A stretch of DNA of 64,000 nucleotides from Scolanthus callimorphus. Taxonomy: Eukaryota > Cnidaria > Anthozoa > Actiniaria > Edwardsiidae. The stretch lies in the NCBI GenBank assembly GCA_033964015.1, contig CM066917.1:26071951-26135950 (forward strand), read 5' to 3'. Below are positions 26,101-33,217 of this stretch, one piece after another. Every line of letters starts with the position of its first letter. Position 1 is the stretch's first letter. The notes beneath the pieces were generated by a model. That model saw only the letters and a program-made list of their open reading frames with translations. It did no database searches and was not told the DNA's origin. A program made the translations under genes and the position numbers.

Positions 26101-26688
26101 CACATTGAGACTCATCAACATCGGCACCCCTTATGTGATAACACTTGATTCACAAAGGGCACAGTAATACCACAAATATCAACTTGTCTAGATTGTTTCA
26201 ATTCGTTGTCACAGTTTCAAAAGCACCGGTATTACTGTATAGTTACAGTTAATTCATACTACACACACATGGCTATGACGGCCTCAGACTATTCTAGAAT
26301 GGCTTCTGAATTCGAGTTAGAACCTATTCTGGAACAGATGCAATAGAGCGGGCGAACTACCAAAACACATTAGGGCATGTTTAAAAGCCCCGTAATGGTA
26401 TTTTTGTCTGCCACCAATAGCTTTCGGTGATCTTCGAGCACCAACAGACGTGAACGTGCCTGACTGAAGGTGTGCACGAAATATGTACGATTTCCTTAAC
26501 TCTCATCAACGTAAATGAAAAATATAGAGCTTCCTTACCTTGTCATCTTCGACGCTACTCTTCACAAGCTTTGGATTTCGAGGATGAACAACTTTGCTCT
26601 TGAAACTGGAGACGACAGCAGTGTCCCCGTACGCCTTCCTCACCGTTGACTCTACTTTACCGCGCAATTTTCCCGGTCCTCGTGGCAT
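1..26688 (-). CDS. HYDIN: HYDIN, axonemal central pair protein, 5' part (34 exons, runs off left edge)
   Basis: HYDIN builds the C2b projection of the central pair in motile cilia. It is a giant protein of repeated ASH/MSP-type Ig-like domains. Phase-consistent GT-AG exons, 5' to 3': 26539-26688 (ATG at 26688), 25624-25749, 25288-25407, 24488-24622, 21288-21413, 20716-20914, 19802-19910, 19569-19661, 19103-19229, 18926-18982, 18382-18449, 17915-18065, 17421-17552, 16926-17017, 16552-16619, 16049-16381, 15089-15224, 14727-14774, 14536-14652, 13735-13887, 13270-13373, 12436-12709, 11593-11705, 10999-11149, 10026-10181, 9540-9668, 9107-9166, 8290-8428, 7138-7340, 6155-6364, 5756-5971, 4667-4864, 4201-4340, 1-371. 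They total 5,004 bp, about 1,668 codons; vertebrate HYDIN is about 5,100 residues. Recognised by VVHPRNPKLVK, TTDERLKLTYEMRVPQIIEL, EPLFQPFPSDIMFQNF, ICITEREKFLVPVKAIGAR and LLVRNVGNREAKF. Residues about 322-395 and 1498-1544 look coiled-coil; 1223-1290 is an acidic, Pro-rich insert. Exon 16 has a one-base frame break near 16225. Splice sites were chosen by eye. Confidence 0.93.
372..1555. other. HYDIN intron, left part, no gene seen
   Basis: AT-rich intron between HYDIN exon 34 (1-371) and the TATA box of the nested receptor gene. Short open frames on both strands at 1230-1523 overlap each other and show no recognisable protein. I see no clear inverted or tandem repeat here. Confidence 0.5.
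1561..1569 (+). promoter_or_regulatory. TATA box of nested receptor gene
   Basis: TATATAAAA lies 77 bp before the receptor ATG at 1646, preceded by a T run. A start about 30 bp downstream would give a roughly 55-base leader. Placement before an intronless gene on the strand opposite HYDIN supports an independent promoter. The transcription start itself cannot be seen. Confidence 0.6.
1646..2710 (+). CDS. Intronless rhodopsin-family GPCR, peptide-receptor-like
   Basis: A 354-residue seven-helix receptor of the plasma membrane. Helix 1 has the GN motif (SLVGNIFVI). Helix 2 has LSD in place of the usual LAD. A cysteine before helix 3 (VICKLL) and one in extracellular loop 2 (KSFCVTSWEP) can form the class A disulfide. 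The DRY motif reads ERF. Helix 6 has CLSPQ where CWLP is usual, and helix 7 ends NAAINPWIYYHF (NPxxY class). The N-terminus has an NSS glycosylation site. The overall pattern resembles neuropeptide receptors, but the ligand cannot be told. An upstream in-frame TTG at 1625 extends the frame by 7 codons; the ATG at 1646 is preferred. The gene lies inside a HYDIN intron on the opposite strand. Its last 32 codons or so lie within the first unit of a tandem repeat that continues past the stop, so the tail is probably recent. Confidence 0.88.
   Translation: MNSNSSSLAVPMCGLSHANSNIGVTKLLAFTLIFLFSLVGNIFVIRNVIGRRYDVNLTYALIFNMALSDMCVPLLAMPRELYEVLARTGVWQIRGHAGEVICKLLYFLTYMSPCVSILSLCGITFERFVVVVYPINRFNLSATTKRRIKIAFLVCTWLAPVIFFGNYVYTFALVEWEGKSFCVTSWEPTFDQETSRMVYSILIWVCFYLVPLSTMSVLYAMIIFKLHRRRSVQNREQGGLPSRHYHRLSRSITKMAIAIVVVFTVCLSPQRWGIFLSVFYPNVIFTCQLETFWVVARIMSYSNAAINPWIYYHFVDNNHQTHPAVRALIRNRQAMVNMNMRRRTIRVMQAVDSV
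2615..3145 (+). repeat. Degenerate tandem repeat that starts inside the GPCR coding end
   Basis: Four decayed units begin with GCCGTCAGAGCTTTG or close variants at 2615, 2776, 2933 and 3068 (spacings 161, 157, 135). Each contains GTAAAAAGGATCATAGTC and, except in the shortened last one, AACGATTAGGGT. The first unit encodes the receptor C-terminus and stop. The later units lie downstream and keep partly open frames. Confidence 0.85.
3146..4200. other. HYDIN intron, right part, no gene seen
   Basis: From the end of the tandem repeat to HYDIN exon 33. Low complexity, AT-rich, with stop-rich frames. Open frames at 3262-3558 and 3893-4150 (minus) have no recognisable protein. Confidence 0.5.
4434..4620. 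repeat. Interspersed repeat R1, copy 1
   Basis: Shares about 185 bp with 7420-7603, starting ATTAGAAGACGAATTACGTG and ending CAGGCTCTTTAA. A shorter diverged relative is at 25138-25232. It follows a poly-G run and lies in a HYDIN intron. No terminal inverted repeat was recognised. Confidence 0.75.
5069..5188. mobile_element. Short palindromic element R2, copy 1 (diverged)
   Basis: Diverged member of a roughly 125-bp family. The core reads CAGATGACTGTCGTGAG, then a TTATTCAGAATTGGTGT block, then a terminal CAGTCATATGAAA that is the inverse of the left end. Better copies are at 14111, 15291 and 19323. Confidence 0.65.
6062..6144. repeat. Repeat R3 fragment
   Basis: GAGGATGGAATTGGATTGCG, then CTTGTCAGGCAAG and GTGCCCCTTTAAC. 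This is the reverse complement of the segment at 29803-29890 and of part of 47255-47510. It abuts the donor side of HYDIN exon 30. Confidence 0.65.
6532..6701. mobile_element. 170-bp palindromic MITE R4, copy 1
   Basis: The ends are inverted: AGAGCAGATTTCGTATGACT at the left, AGTCATGCGAAATCTGCTCT at the right. The interior is rich in CGCGAC/ACCGTGACCGTG and GTGAAAA/TTTTCAC complementary blocks. The same family is at 11729-11898 and 14266-14439. It lies in a HYDIN intron. Confidence 0.85.
7420..7603. repeat. Interspersed repeat R1, copy 2
   Basis: Closely matches 4434-4620 in the same orientation, including AATTGCTCTATGTTCTCT and CGACTTGGTATGTTGCTATG. It lies just upstream of HYDIN exon 29 in the same gene. 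Confidence 0.75.
10624..10926. mobile_element. 300-bp bipartite palindromic element R5, copy 1
   Basis: Two consecutive palindromes. The first runs AACCATTATCCTGC to GCAGGATAATGGTT (about 115 bp). The second runs TTATTATTCAGCACATCGAT to ATCGATGTGCTGAATAATAA (about 190 bp). Near-identical copies are at 23631-23932 and, inverted, at 54942-55243. It lies in a HYDIN intron and has no coding capacity. Confidence 0.88.
11729..11898. mobile_element. Palindromic MITE R4, copy 2
   Basis: Same length and ends as the copy at 6532: AGAGCAGATTGCGTATGACT at the left, CATACCAAATCTGCTCT at the right. It lies directly behind HYDIN exon 23. Confidence 0.85.
12128..12420. repeat. Tandem repeat of about 118 bp, 2.5 units
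   Basis: Units start GGTTTGGTGGC at 12128, 12243 and 12363 (spacings 115 and 120). Each contains GACCAGCTGATCACACCTTC-like and TTATTCAGAATTGGTGTATT-like blocks. The latter is shared with family R2, so the array may have grown from an R2 fragment. It ends next to HYDIN exon 22. Confidence 0.8.
13036..13094. repeat. GTT/ATT trinucleotide microsatellite
   Basis: A run of TTG/GTC triplets passes into pure TTA triplets inside a HYDIN intron. Confidence 0.9.
14111..14233. mobile_element. Short palindromic element R2, copy 2
   Basis: Starts AGCGGATTTCAGATAACTG and ends CTACAGTCGCATGAAGGCG, the inverted partner. The core TTATTCAGAATTGGTGTAAT is present. It lies only about 30 bp from the R4 copy at 14266. 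Confidence 0.75.
14266..14439. mobile_element. Palindromic MITE R4, copy 3
   Basis: Ends AAAGCAGATTTCGCATGACT and GCCATACGAAAACTGCTCT are inverted. The interior is GC-rich (CGGTCGCGGCACGG blocks). It lies between HYDIN exons 19 and 20. Confidence 0.82.
15291..15419. mobile_element. Short palindromic element R2, copy 3
   Basis: TAGAGTGGATTTCAGATGAC at the left, GTCATATGGCATTCGCTCTA at the right; the ends are inverted. It follows HYDIN exon 17 on the upstream side. Confidence 0.8.
15498..15944. mobile_element. MITE R6 with an expanded 59-bp internal array
   Basis: Terminal inverted repeats TGGACGACTCCAGCTATAA and TTATAGCCGGAATCGTCCA. Inside, a 59-bp unit (GCTGCATTCTGGTAGTTG through AATAAAGAAGAGCGC) is repeated six times, starting at 15570, 15629, 15688, 15747, 15806 and 15865. 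The same element with a single unit is at 63119-63281 (inverted), and a third member is at 45236-45703. Because 59 is not a multiple of 3, all three frames stay open and give spurious proteins. Confidence 0.92.
16443..16499. repeat. 57-bp hairpin
   Basis: AGCAGAGGCCTCTTTTCCTT is followed after a short AT loop by AGGAGGAAAAGAGACTCTCT and GCT. The arms pair over about 22 bp with few mismatches. It lies between HYDIN exons 15 and 16. It may be a small MITE; no second copy was seen. Confidence 0.6.
17287..17407. mobile_element. Palindromic MITE R7, copy 1
   Basis: Left ATTACCGGCTCTCC, then CGCGGGATTCCTGTGTC; then the inverse GACACAGGAATCCCGCGC and, near the right end, AAATAACCG. The central 40 bp is an almost perfect palindrome. 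A related copy is at 40191-40322. It abuts HYDIN exon 13. Confidence 0.78.
19323..19449. mobile_element. Short palindromic element R2, copy 4
   Basis: Starts TAGAGCAGATTTCAGATGAC, ends GTCATGTGAAAACCGCTA. The interior ATTACTTTGTAATTAC is itself palindromic. This is the best-preserved member of the family in the window. Confidence 0.82.
19979..20092 (-). pseudogene. Degenerate copy of the HYDIN exon 6 3' end (copy A)
   Basis: CACCAGTATCAATGATGCAG and, further on, AATGCCTTGAAATTGGCATA resemble exon 6 at 20716 and beyond (ACCAGTATCATAGTGTAGCA; GTTGCCTTGAACTCGACATG). The upstream block CCAAGACCACACCC is shared with copy B at 20519. The copy is decayed and cannot encode the exon. Confidence 0.55.
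20101..20489. mobile_element. hAT-like MITE R8 with 8-bp target duplication
   Basis: The ends CCCAGGGGGGGTACTCGGAT and ATCCAAGTACCCCCCCTGGG are inverted. The element is flanked on both sides by ATTCCTGG (20093-20100 and 20490-20497), an 8-bp duplication typical of the hAT superfamily. The interior has a 30-G run and several GTATTTTTTTGGGTATGAAA-like direct repeats. A single-ended relative is at 57125. It splits exon 6 copies A and B. Confidence 0.87.
20519..20610 (-). pseudogene. Degenerate copy of the HYDIN exon 6 3' end (copy B)
   Basis: AAGTATCATAGTACAGCACC, then ATATTACTGGTATGATTACT, match exon 6 (AGTATCATAGTGTAGCACCA; TATTACTGGTGTGGTCACCA). The donor-side ACC next to the exon has become ACA. 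It lies about 110 bp from the true exon. Confidence 0.6.
21540..21860. repeat. Diverged CCCTAAAAGATAGCA-type element
   Basis: Repeated phrases GGGATAGCA, TTTACCCCTAAAAGATAG and TTGACTTCAGTAAAA, also seen in 37480-37798. The ends were not resolved. A roughly 200-bp stretch rich in AACATGT/AAACTAGGA phrases follows to about 22080. Confidence 0.45.
22409..22422. promoter_or_regulatory. Palindromic X-box (RFX-like) motif in foldback left arm
   Basis: GTTGCTATAGCAAC is a perfect palindrome and fits the known RFX X-box consensus. The same 14 bp recurs at 24277-24290 in the right arm. It is part of the element's inverted repeat; binding is inferred only. Confidence 0.4.
23631..23932. mobile_element. 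Bipartite palindromic element R5, copy 2, nested in the foldback
   Basis: Comparison with the intact left arm shows the exact insertion. The arm reads CAGTTTACTT-GTCGATAC when joined, and R5 sits between with TT on both sides. The insertion is about 302 bp and has the same two palindromes as at 10624. Confidence 0.9.
25138..25232. repeat. Interspersed repeat R1, diverged fragment
   Basis: CTAATTCAATCAAAAATGTC, then CGGAGGCTGACAGGGGATCT resemble parts of 4434-4620 and 7420-7603. It lies directly beside HYDIN exon 3. Confidence 0.5.
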
Positions 26689-27286
26689 GTTTTGATATGT
26701 TACAACTTTCTTTTTGCCCTTTGATATTTAGAAGTACAAATTTTTTATCATTATTCTATTTTGTCGTAAACGTTTGGTATACATGAGCCGACTTTTTTCA
26801 GGTCAAATCCCAAAACAAAATCGGCGCCATCTTTGTCAAAAGTTGTAGCCCGCGTGTTGCTATGACTACTTACAGTAGCCTGCGCGCGCTTATTATTTTG
26901 TTGAAAACCGCACTACAAAATTTACTCTTTCGGATGAAAATAAATAAATAAAATTGTGTAGCTCTTCTGCTTGTAGCCACTTCTTGATCGCTCTAGGAAC
27001 GAACTGAACTGTCTCTAAATCTGCCAATGATGCGATTTCTTTGTTTTCAAGTCCGTAATTTGCGCCCCAAGAAAAAACTATCATAGCTACAATGGTTAAC
27101 AGATTAAAATACCGTGGGATGAAAAATAAGTAAATACTTTCAGGGGAAATTTTACAGCTGATTCTCTTTCGTAACTAAATCAGACTCGAACTAGGTATAA
27201 ATTCCTTTTTCTTGGGCTTCCTGTGTTATTTTGTTTTGACCCGCGCTAATCACGTGACAACTGTTCGAGTGTGAAAGGGAAACAAG
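26689..27286. promoter_or_regulatory. Divergent promoter region of HYDIN and mucin-like gene
   Basis: 598 bp between two outward-facing ATGs. At 26856-26869, about 170 bp from the HYDIN ATG, GTTGCTATGACTAC holds an RFX half-site (AGCAAC on the minus strand), the usual distance for ciliary X-boxes. Near the other gene, TCACGTGAC (27250-27258) contains an E-box. No TATA box stands out. Confidence 0.5.
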
Positions 27287-29048
27287 ATGGCGTTTCGCTG
27301 TTCAGTTCCGTTTTGTTGTGTTTCGCTTGTATTCCTCGCATCTGTAACATTGGAAGGCATTGCAGCTCAGAAAAATGGTACATGTAAGTGGGAAACATTT
27401 TCTTGACCATTTATTGAGAGTTTTTTCAGTATGAGTTATGAACTAGCTGCGATCATCTTTCACAGCATGCAAAACCTGTCCACGCACGCATCGTCAGGCG
27501 TTCTCGACAGCCTGAGTGCTCAGGTGAAATGAAATCTTAAAAGTGTCTCAATTATGATTGACTAAAAATAGATCCTTATAACCTTTCAACAGATTATTAC
27601 ATCAGTTAAAAGTTATATTTTATCACAAACATTGTAAATATCGCAATTTCCTCGCACACAGATTCTAAACAACTTTTTAGGGAAAAATCCGAGGAGCTTT
27701 TTCCAAGAAATCACATGGCACAATCTCGAGACTGACGCCACATAGTTAACAGTTATATAGGTTAATTTATAGTACTACTAGTATGTGTAGCAAGCATTCT
27801 CATGTGACATCTTGTTTTGCTATTCAGTTATTCCTTTAAACATCCCCATCATCATAATCATCATCGTTATGGCATTTTATATATTTTTATCTTTCTGGGT
27901 TTTATATTACATTCAATTCATCAGCAACAAATTCGACGTCTGTCTTGCCATCAACAACCACAAAATTGACTCCTAGTCCAACACCATCCTCTGCGAGCAT
28001 CACAACATCATCCCATGCAGCGGCAACATCACCACTCATCAGCCCATCACCTACTCCAACATCAAAGGGTCCTACACCAGTGCATCCAAGTGTAACAGTT
28101 ACTCCTACAACACCACCAAACGCTACTGTGTCTCCTACAAATGGAACAGTTGTGCCGACCAATGGAACAGTAATACCGCCTACTACTGGGTCTATAGTAC
28201 CTACTTCCATTACCCCTTCACCAACCAAAGGTAAAACATTATAAGTCCATAATCATAATTTAATTTATCTGTATTTCACAAATTCTACAGTTAAAAGAAC
28301 TTGAGAAGTAAAGTTTGCAAATTTGGGGGAGGTCCCATCTCCCTTACTGCACCTACGCAGTTATTTACACCTGTTTAAATTAACGTTGCTTGTGAATCCA
28401 TGAACCATGCTTCATAATTTGCAATGCTTATTACAGCCGATTGCGTTTGAGCGTTTTACCCTAACAGTTCCCACATTATGTTTGAACGTTTGAAGCTTGC
28501 GTTTCTAGGATGAAACAAGACGTTTCTATGGCGAACCAAAGAGTTCTGTCCTCTCTGATTGGTCAATAAAAAATACACATGGCGGTTACCCTTGGAAACG
28601 TCCGACTTTTTGTCTCACAACGCAACTTTCAAACGTTCAAACGTAACATGCGAACTGTTAGGGTAAAACGCTCAAACGCAATCGGCTGTACCTAAAACAA
28701 AGCAGTTCATGTCAAATTGTGTCAATTGTGTTAAACCAGTGATGAAAGTTCTAGTTGATTTTCATGTATTGTAGCAAAACAATTTTGGGTCCACATTAAG
28801 CTGTGATGGTGAACTGTTTCCTAGAACATTTTTCAAACAGCTAATTTTTTTTTTCATTCATTTCAGCTCACAAAAAGAAACATGGCCATAATGATGATGC
28901 TGCAGCAGAGGCTCGTTACAAATGGGTTGCCACCAGTTTTTGTTTCCTGTTTGCTATTGGATTTGTTGTTATGACAATCCTGTATCTTCGGCAGAGGAAA
29001 ATGTACAGAGAGATGGAGGGAGATGGTTCACTGTCTAGACTGATATAA
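27287..29048 (+). CDS. Small mucin-like type I membrane protein (3 exons)
   Basis: Exons 27287-27383, 27925-28230 and 28867-29048 join in phase to 194 residues. Residues 1-26 are a signal peptide (CCVSLVFLASVTLEGIAA). Residues about 33-134 are almost all Thr, Ser and Pro with several N-glycosylation sites (NGT, NAT, NST), so a heavily O-glycosylated ectodomain is expected. A short basic, His-rich stretch (HKKKHGH) precedes a single helix at about 154-175 (WVATSFCFLFAIGFVVMTIL). The cytoplasmic tail has about 19 residues (RQRKMYREMEGDGSLSRLI). I do not recognise a named family. The architecture resembles sialomucin-type proteins, but that is only resemblance. It shares a divergent promoter region with HYDIN. 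Confidence 0.82.
28432..28690. mobile_element. MITE R9 with 39-bp terminal inverted repeats
   Basis: TACAGCCGATTGCGTTTGAG at the left matches the inverse of CTCAAACGCAATCGGCTGTA at the right, with perfect pairing over about 39 bp and looser pairing inward. The ends fit a TA target. It lies in intron 2 of the mucin-like gene. Confidence 0.88.
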
Positions 29049-29137
29049 ACTGTCTAGTTGTTATGCAATGTGTTCTTGAAGCATAGGACTAAAGGCATAG
29101 ATACCAACTCTCCCACATTTTTAGTCCAGATGTCCCT

Positions 29138-29330
29138 TAGTCTGCTTGCAGGCGTTGGAGAGTAGTTTTAGGTTGAGAAACTCAAGTTTACTTTCGTGTG
29201 ACAAAATCCTCCCTGCCCCCTCCCCCCGATTTGTCACATTTTGTCACAAATCCAAGATGGCGGCCATGCGAAATCAAGCTCTCGGGTTTCTCGACCTTAA
29301 ACTACTCTCTAACATCTGCAAGCAGGCTAG
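29138..29330. mobile_element. MITE R10 behind the mucin-like gene
   Basis: TAGTCTGCTTGCAGGCGTTG and AACATCTGCAAGCAGGCTAG are inverted ends; pairing continues through GAGAGTAGTTT / AAACTACTCTC. The interior has CAAGATGGCGGCCATGCG. It lies about 90 bp past the stop codon, so it may sit in the 3' UTR. Confidence 0.8.
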
Positions 29331-29802
29331 ATGTTCCACATTTTAATATACATACTGTAGTTTTGTAGAGATACTTAACAGTGGAAAGGAATTTGGCATA
29401 CTATTGCAATAGAAACAGAAGTAGGAAATCAATCAGGGTAGTGGTAGAGATTTTAGAAGGGGTAGCAAAGTGAACATTTCCAAAGCACTGGGAAGGGCAC
29501 CATTTTTTTATAAAATGTGCAGCATTGGTTCCCAATGCCCACCCTCGGATCTGCTACAACCACACCCTTGGTTTGCAAATTAGCCTTTTGTCATACCAGG
29601 ATTTAAGCAAGAGGAGTCATAGCCAGCATAGCTGGCTCTCAATTGGGTGAGAAAATTTCACTCCACACGAAGTGTGTCTCAGTATGAGCCTTGATTTTGT
29701 GCTGCCACATTAATTCAAATAAACAACAGAGTCAGCTATGCAGGCAAGAGAAGTCACAATCTGCTCAACTGCATGGTGCCCTTAAAAACCCTAACTGTGC
29801 CC

Positions 29803-29890
29803 TTAAAGGGAAACTCGCACACTTGCCTGACAAGCAAATAATTCAAATTGCAATCCAATTCCATCCTCTTAGATCAAAACACCAAAAATG
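29803..29890. repeat. Repeat R3, copy 2
   Basis: CCTTAAAGGGAAACTCGCAC, CTTGCCTGACAAGCAAATAA and GCAATCCAATTCCATCCTCT match the inverse of 6062-6144. Related sequence may continue to about 30030. Confidence 0.7.
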
Positions 29891-30602
29891 TGTATTGATT
29901 TAACAGTTAAAAGGTCATTTAACAACCTGGACTGTTATTTTGATTATTTCCGGTAAACTTAAAAGTATTTTTGGTGATTAGAATTAGACTTATTTTTTGA
30001 CAGGTTGTACAGAAAAGTTAAGGGTGCAGCAAAAACAAAGGAGTCTAATTTTAATGCATGCTAACAACAAAACAATGACAATTACTTTATGTTAGAAATT
30101 TGGTAGGGGTATAGAAATGGTAAAATCTGAGTATTGCCCAGCCTCTTGTTTTAAAATGGAGCCTGTGCCTTTTTGGCAATTTTCCAGATGTGAAAATCTG
30201 AGTATTGCCCAGCCTCTAGGTTTTCAGCCAAAAAATCTAGCCCACATACGGCCTAGTTTTTCTAGCCTCATAAATTGAAATTCTGAACTTTCAAGCTCCA
30301 ATATTCAAAATCTGACCTTTTCTAGCCTAACATTATATATCCACTTTAGGTTAACAGATTTTTGTCTGTGTTTGTGTAAAATGCTGTAAATAACCCAATC
30401 TAAAGTAAGTTGTGAAAACGTTATCCTGTATGTAATGTTTGTTTTTGTTTAAAGTAGTTCCAATTCAGGTTTTTTATAGTTTTTACATAAAAAAAATTGT
30501 ATTTGTAATTTTAGAAAAGCCGCTACATTCACTTCATGTTGTGTTAACTGTCAGTTAGTGCCAAGCTGCTAACTATTCATTGTATGAAAATGACCCAATC
30601 TC

Positions 30603-30812
30603 ATTCCCAGAGCCTACTCTGCTGTTGTTGTTGTTTATCTTAGGCTCTGGCAGACAATCATAGGCCGATTCTGATTGGCGGATATCCCCCCTCACCATTT
30701 TGAGATTTGCCTAACTGACCAACAATGCCAGATGTCCTAGATTCTAGGACCTCCGGTTTCATCTGCGTCCAGAGCCTCAGACAGTAAGCATGACTGAGAG
30801 GCTCTGGGAATT
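30603..30812. mobile_element. Probable MITE with short terminal repeats
   Basis: ATTCCCAGAGCCT at the left and AGGCTCTGGGAAT at the right are exact inverses about 200 bp apart. CTTAGGCTCTGG and CCAGAGCCTCAG repeat the motif inside. Confidence 0.6.
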
Positions 30813-32447
30813 AGAATGGAAAATGACCATATCCGGAAAAGCCTGTTGTTGCATCAGCATTAGCATGTAGCTGCATTTGTAGAGCCACTCTCCTCTCCTA
30901 AAAAAAATGGAGAGACGTATGTGCTTTGCTTCCCGTAATTTTGTTCAGTCCACCTGTATTTCCCTGGGATGTTGGGGGAGCTCTCTCATTGGCTTATGTT
31001 TGGCATTGTATTTTTTACTTTTTTGCCATGACAGAAGCAAACGAACTGCACTGGAAGTAAGAAGGCAAGAACCTGATTGGCTGTGCAGTTTGAAAATTTC
31101 AGACAAATTCGACGTAATGTATGCACCCTGCAAATTCATGTTTGAGCAACATTTCTGGAAACAAAGCATGATTTTTGTAGGGGCAGAGAACAACTGACAT
31201 ACATAGGCTACATCAGCATGTGAATGGTTATAAACTAAAATGAAAATGGTTTGGATGCATGCATGCAAAGAGATTGCCCAAACAATATGGTTATAATTAA
31301 TTTGTACAATAATTAATTTGCAGCTTGATAATGTCGGGCCCACCATGATAAAAAATAATAATAAAACTAGTGTGAATGTATTGTTCAAACAGGTTCCCGG
31401 TTCAAATTTTTTCAAATGGGTTTTTAATTTAGTTTCAATGTGTAGCTTACAACGGAAGCGGAGAGTGCTCTCAAGTAGTGGGGCTAACATGGAATGAGTG
31501 TATCACAAAAATGTGAAAGTATAGAAATTTATGGGAAATATACAAGTTGTAGAGCTACGTATACCCCTACCAGCCCCCCTCCGCGGTCGCTGGTTGGATG
31601 TTGTAACTTGAATATTGCAGTAAATATTAAAATTTGAGTTTTTTGGTTTTATCGGCTGTTATGTTTGGTGGTTTCCATCGAAGTCCGGTTTATAAAGGGA
31701 AGGACCTCCGAACGAAGAATGGATTCGGGTGAAACTTCATATTAATATTACTAATAAGCAGGTCCGCGGGTAGCTCGCATTCTTGGAGGGAGGGGTCGTT
31801 GTCCTCAGTTTTTCAGAAAAAAATTATCATAGCATGCTACGTGACGCTGCACTGTTGCTGTTCTCGTAATATGATTGGCTGATTTGCCATGGTGCGCGCA
31901 GACAACGCTGCTTGCATCAACGCGCGCGCGCTTCTAAACCAACGGAAAACAGTTCTCCCCTATTTTGGGGCGGGGTGCTCGGCGTCGCTTTGCAGTGTAG
32001 AGTGTTTTTGATCCAATTCAATTTATTACACACATTCGTTATATCAGTCAATTACATTGTTTAGAAGCACATATCAATAAGGAAAAGAATAAATCAGATT
32101 TGGAAATAGATAGAAAAGACAGCACAAGCTTTCGAGTTGGCCACCACGGCTCGTCAGAAATAAATGAGGTTTTAGAGTATTTATGTATCAAATATTAATT
32201 CCGAGGCTTCAAATGGTGTGCAATTATTTTTTGACCCCTAAAAGTTACCAACAAGACGTATTTTCCCCTGGTAATTATTTCTCATCTTTTTTACGAGGGA
32301 AAATACGTCGGAAATTCAGTACCAACAAGTGTAATTTGCTATTTGCTAGAACGGACCTCTAACAGGTGCCTTATCAGGAAAAAATTGCAAGTTTCGAATT
32401 TTACCCCCTAAATTAAGGTACCAGATGACTGATTTTAAGGTTACTGA
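30813..32447. other. Intergenic, no gene recognised
   Basis: Mixed repeat-like DNA between the mucin-like gene and the foldback at 32448. A 181-codon minus frame (30945-31490) lacks recognisable domains or supporting splice structure. Confidence 0.5.
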
Positions 32448-33127
32448 GAACCTTCGCGCACGTGTTCGAAAAAAAAATCATACACGTCCTTAGTTTAACC
32501 AAAACATATCAACCTATATATCGTTGGAAAGCTTATACAATTGACTAGCGAACTATGGCAAAAAGAATTATTTTTTTCATAATTAGAAATTTTTTTTAAG
32601 GTTTTATTAAAAATTCGGGTGTAAGAGTTTCAAGAGATAACGCTGACGAACTGCTAGACCTTGACTCCCAAGTAACACATTGTTTTAATCCTTAAAGGTG
32701 TTTCTCTAAAACTGTGTCTGCGTTTTTTTTAATTTTGCTTTGCTCAAAAGTTATCGAACTTTTAAATTTCGAAGGTCAAATTTTGTAGAATTTTCACGCT
32801 CTAAAATTTAAAAAATTCATAACTGTTGAACTAACAAAATTCAAAAAATCGCAGACACGGTTTTTGAGAAACACCTTTAAGGATTAAAACAATGTGTTAC
32901 TTGGGAGTCATGGTCCAGCAGTTCGACAGCGTTAGCTCGTGAAAATAGCACACCAAAATATTTAATCAATGCTTTAAAAAAAATTACAGGTATCAATAAG
33001 TGATTTCTTTTTGCCATAGCCCGCTAGTCCATTCTATAAGCTTTCCAACGATATATAGGTTGACATATTTTGGTTAAACTAAGGACGTGTATGATTTTTT
33101 TTTTTCGAACAACGTGCGCGAAGGTTC
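32448..33127. mobile_element. 680-bp foldback element
   Basis: The ends GAACCTTCGCGCACGTG-like and CGTGCGCGAAGGTTC are inverted. Complementarity runs through most of the element, e.g. ATACACGTCCTTAGTTTAAC with GTTAAACTAAGGACGTGTAT, and CCCAAGTAACACATTGTTTT with AAAACAATGTGTTACTTGGG. The centre is AT-rich. There is no coding frame. Confidence 0.88.
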
Positions 33128-33217
33128 CCCTATTTTTTGGGCGGGGCCGTGATCTTGGTACCTTTTAAAAAAACCTAAAAAGGTACCAAGATCACGGCCC
33201 CGCCCAAAAAATAGGGG
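33127..33217. repeat. Perfect 40-bp-arm hairpin
   Basis: Arms 33127-33166 and 33178-33217 are exact reverse complements (CCCCTATTTTTTGGGCGGGG at the outer end), with an 11-bp A-rich loop. It sits end to end with the 680-bp foldback. No second copy was seen; CCCCTATTTTGGGGCGGGG at 31967 resembles its end. Confidence 0.9.

Noticed and set aside
30945..31490. 181-codon minus-strand frame
   Set aside because: No domain or signal that I recognise, composition like translated intergenic DNA, and no supporting splice sites or neighbours.
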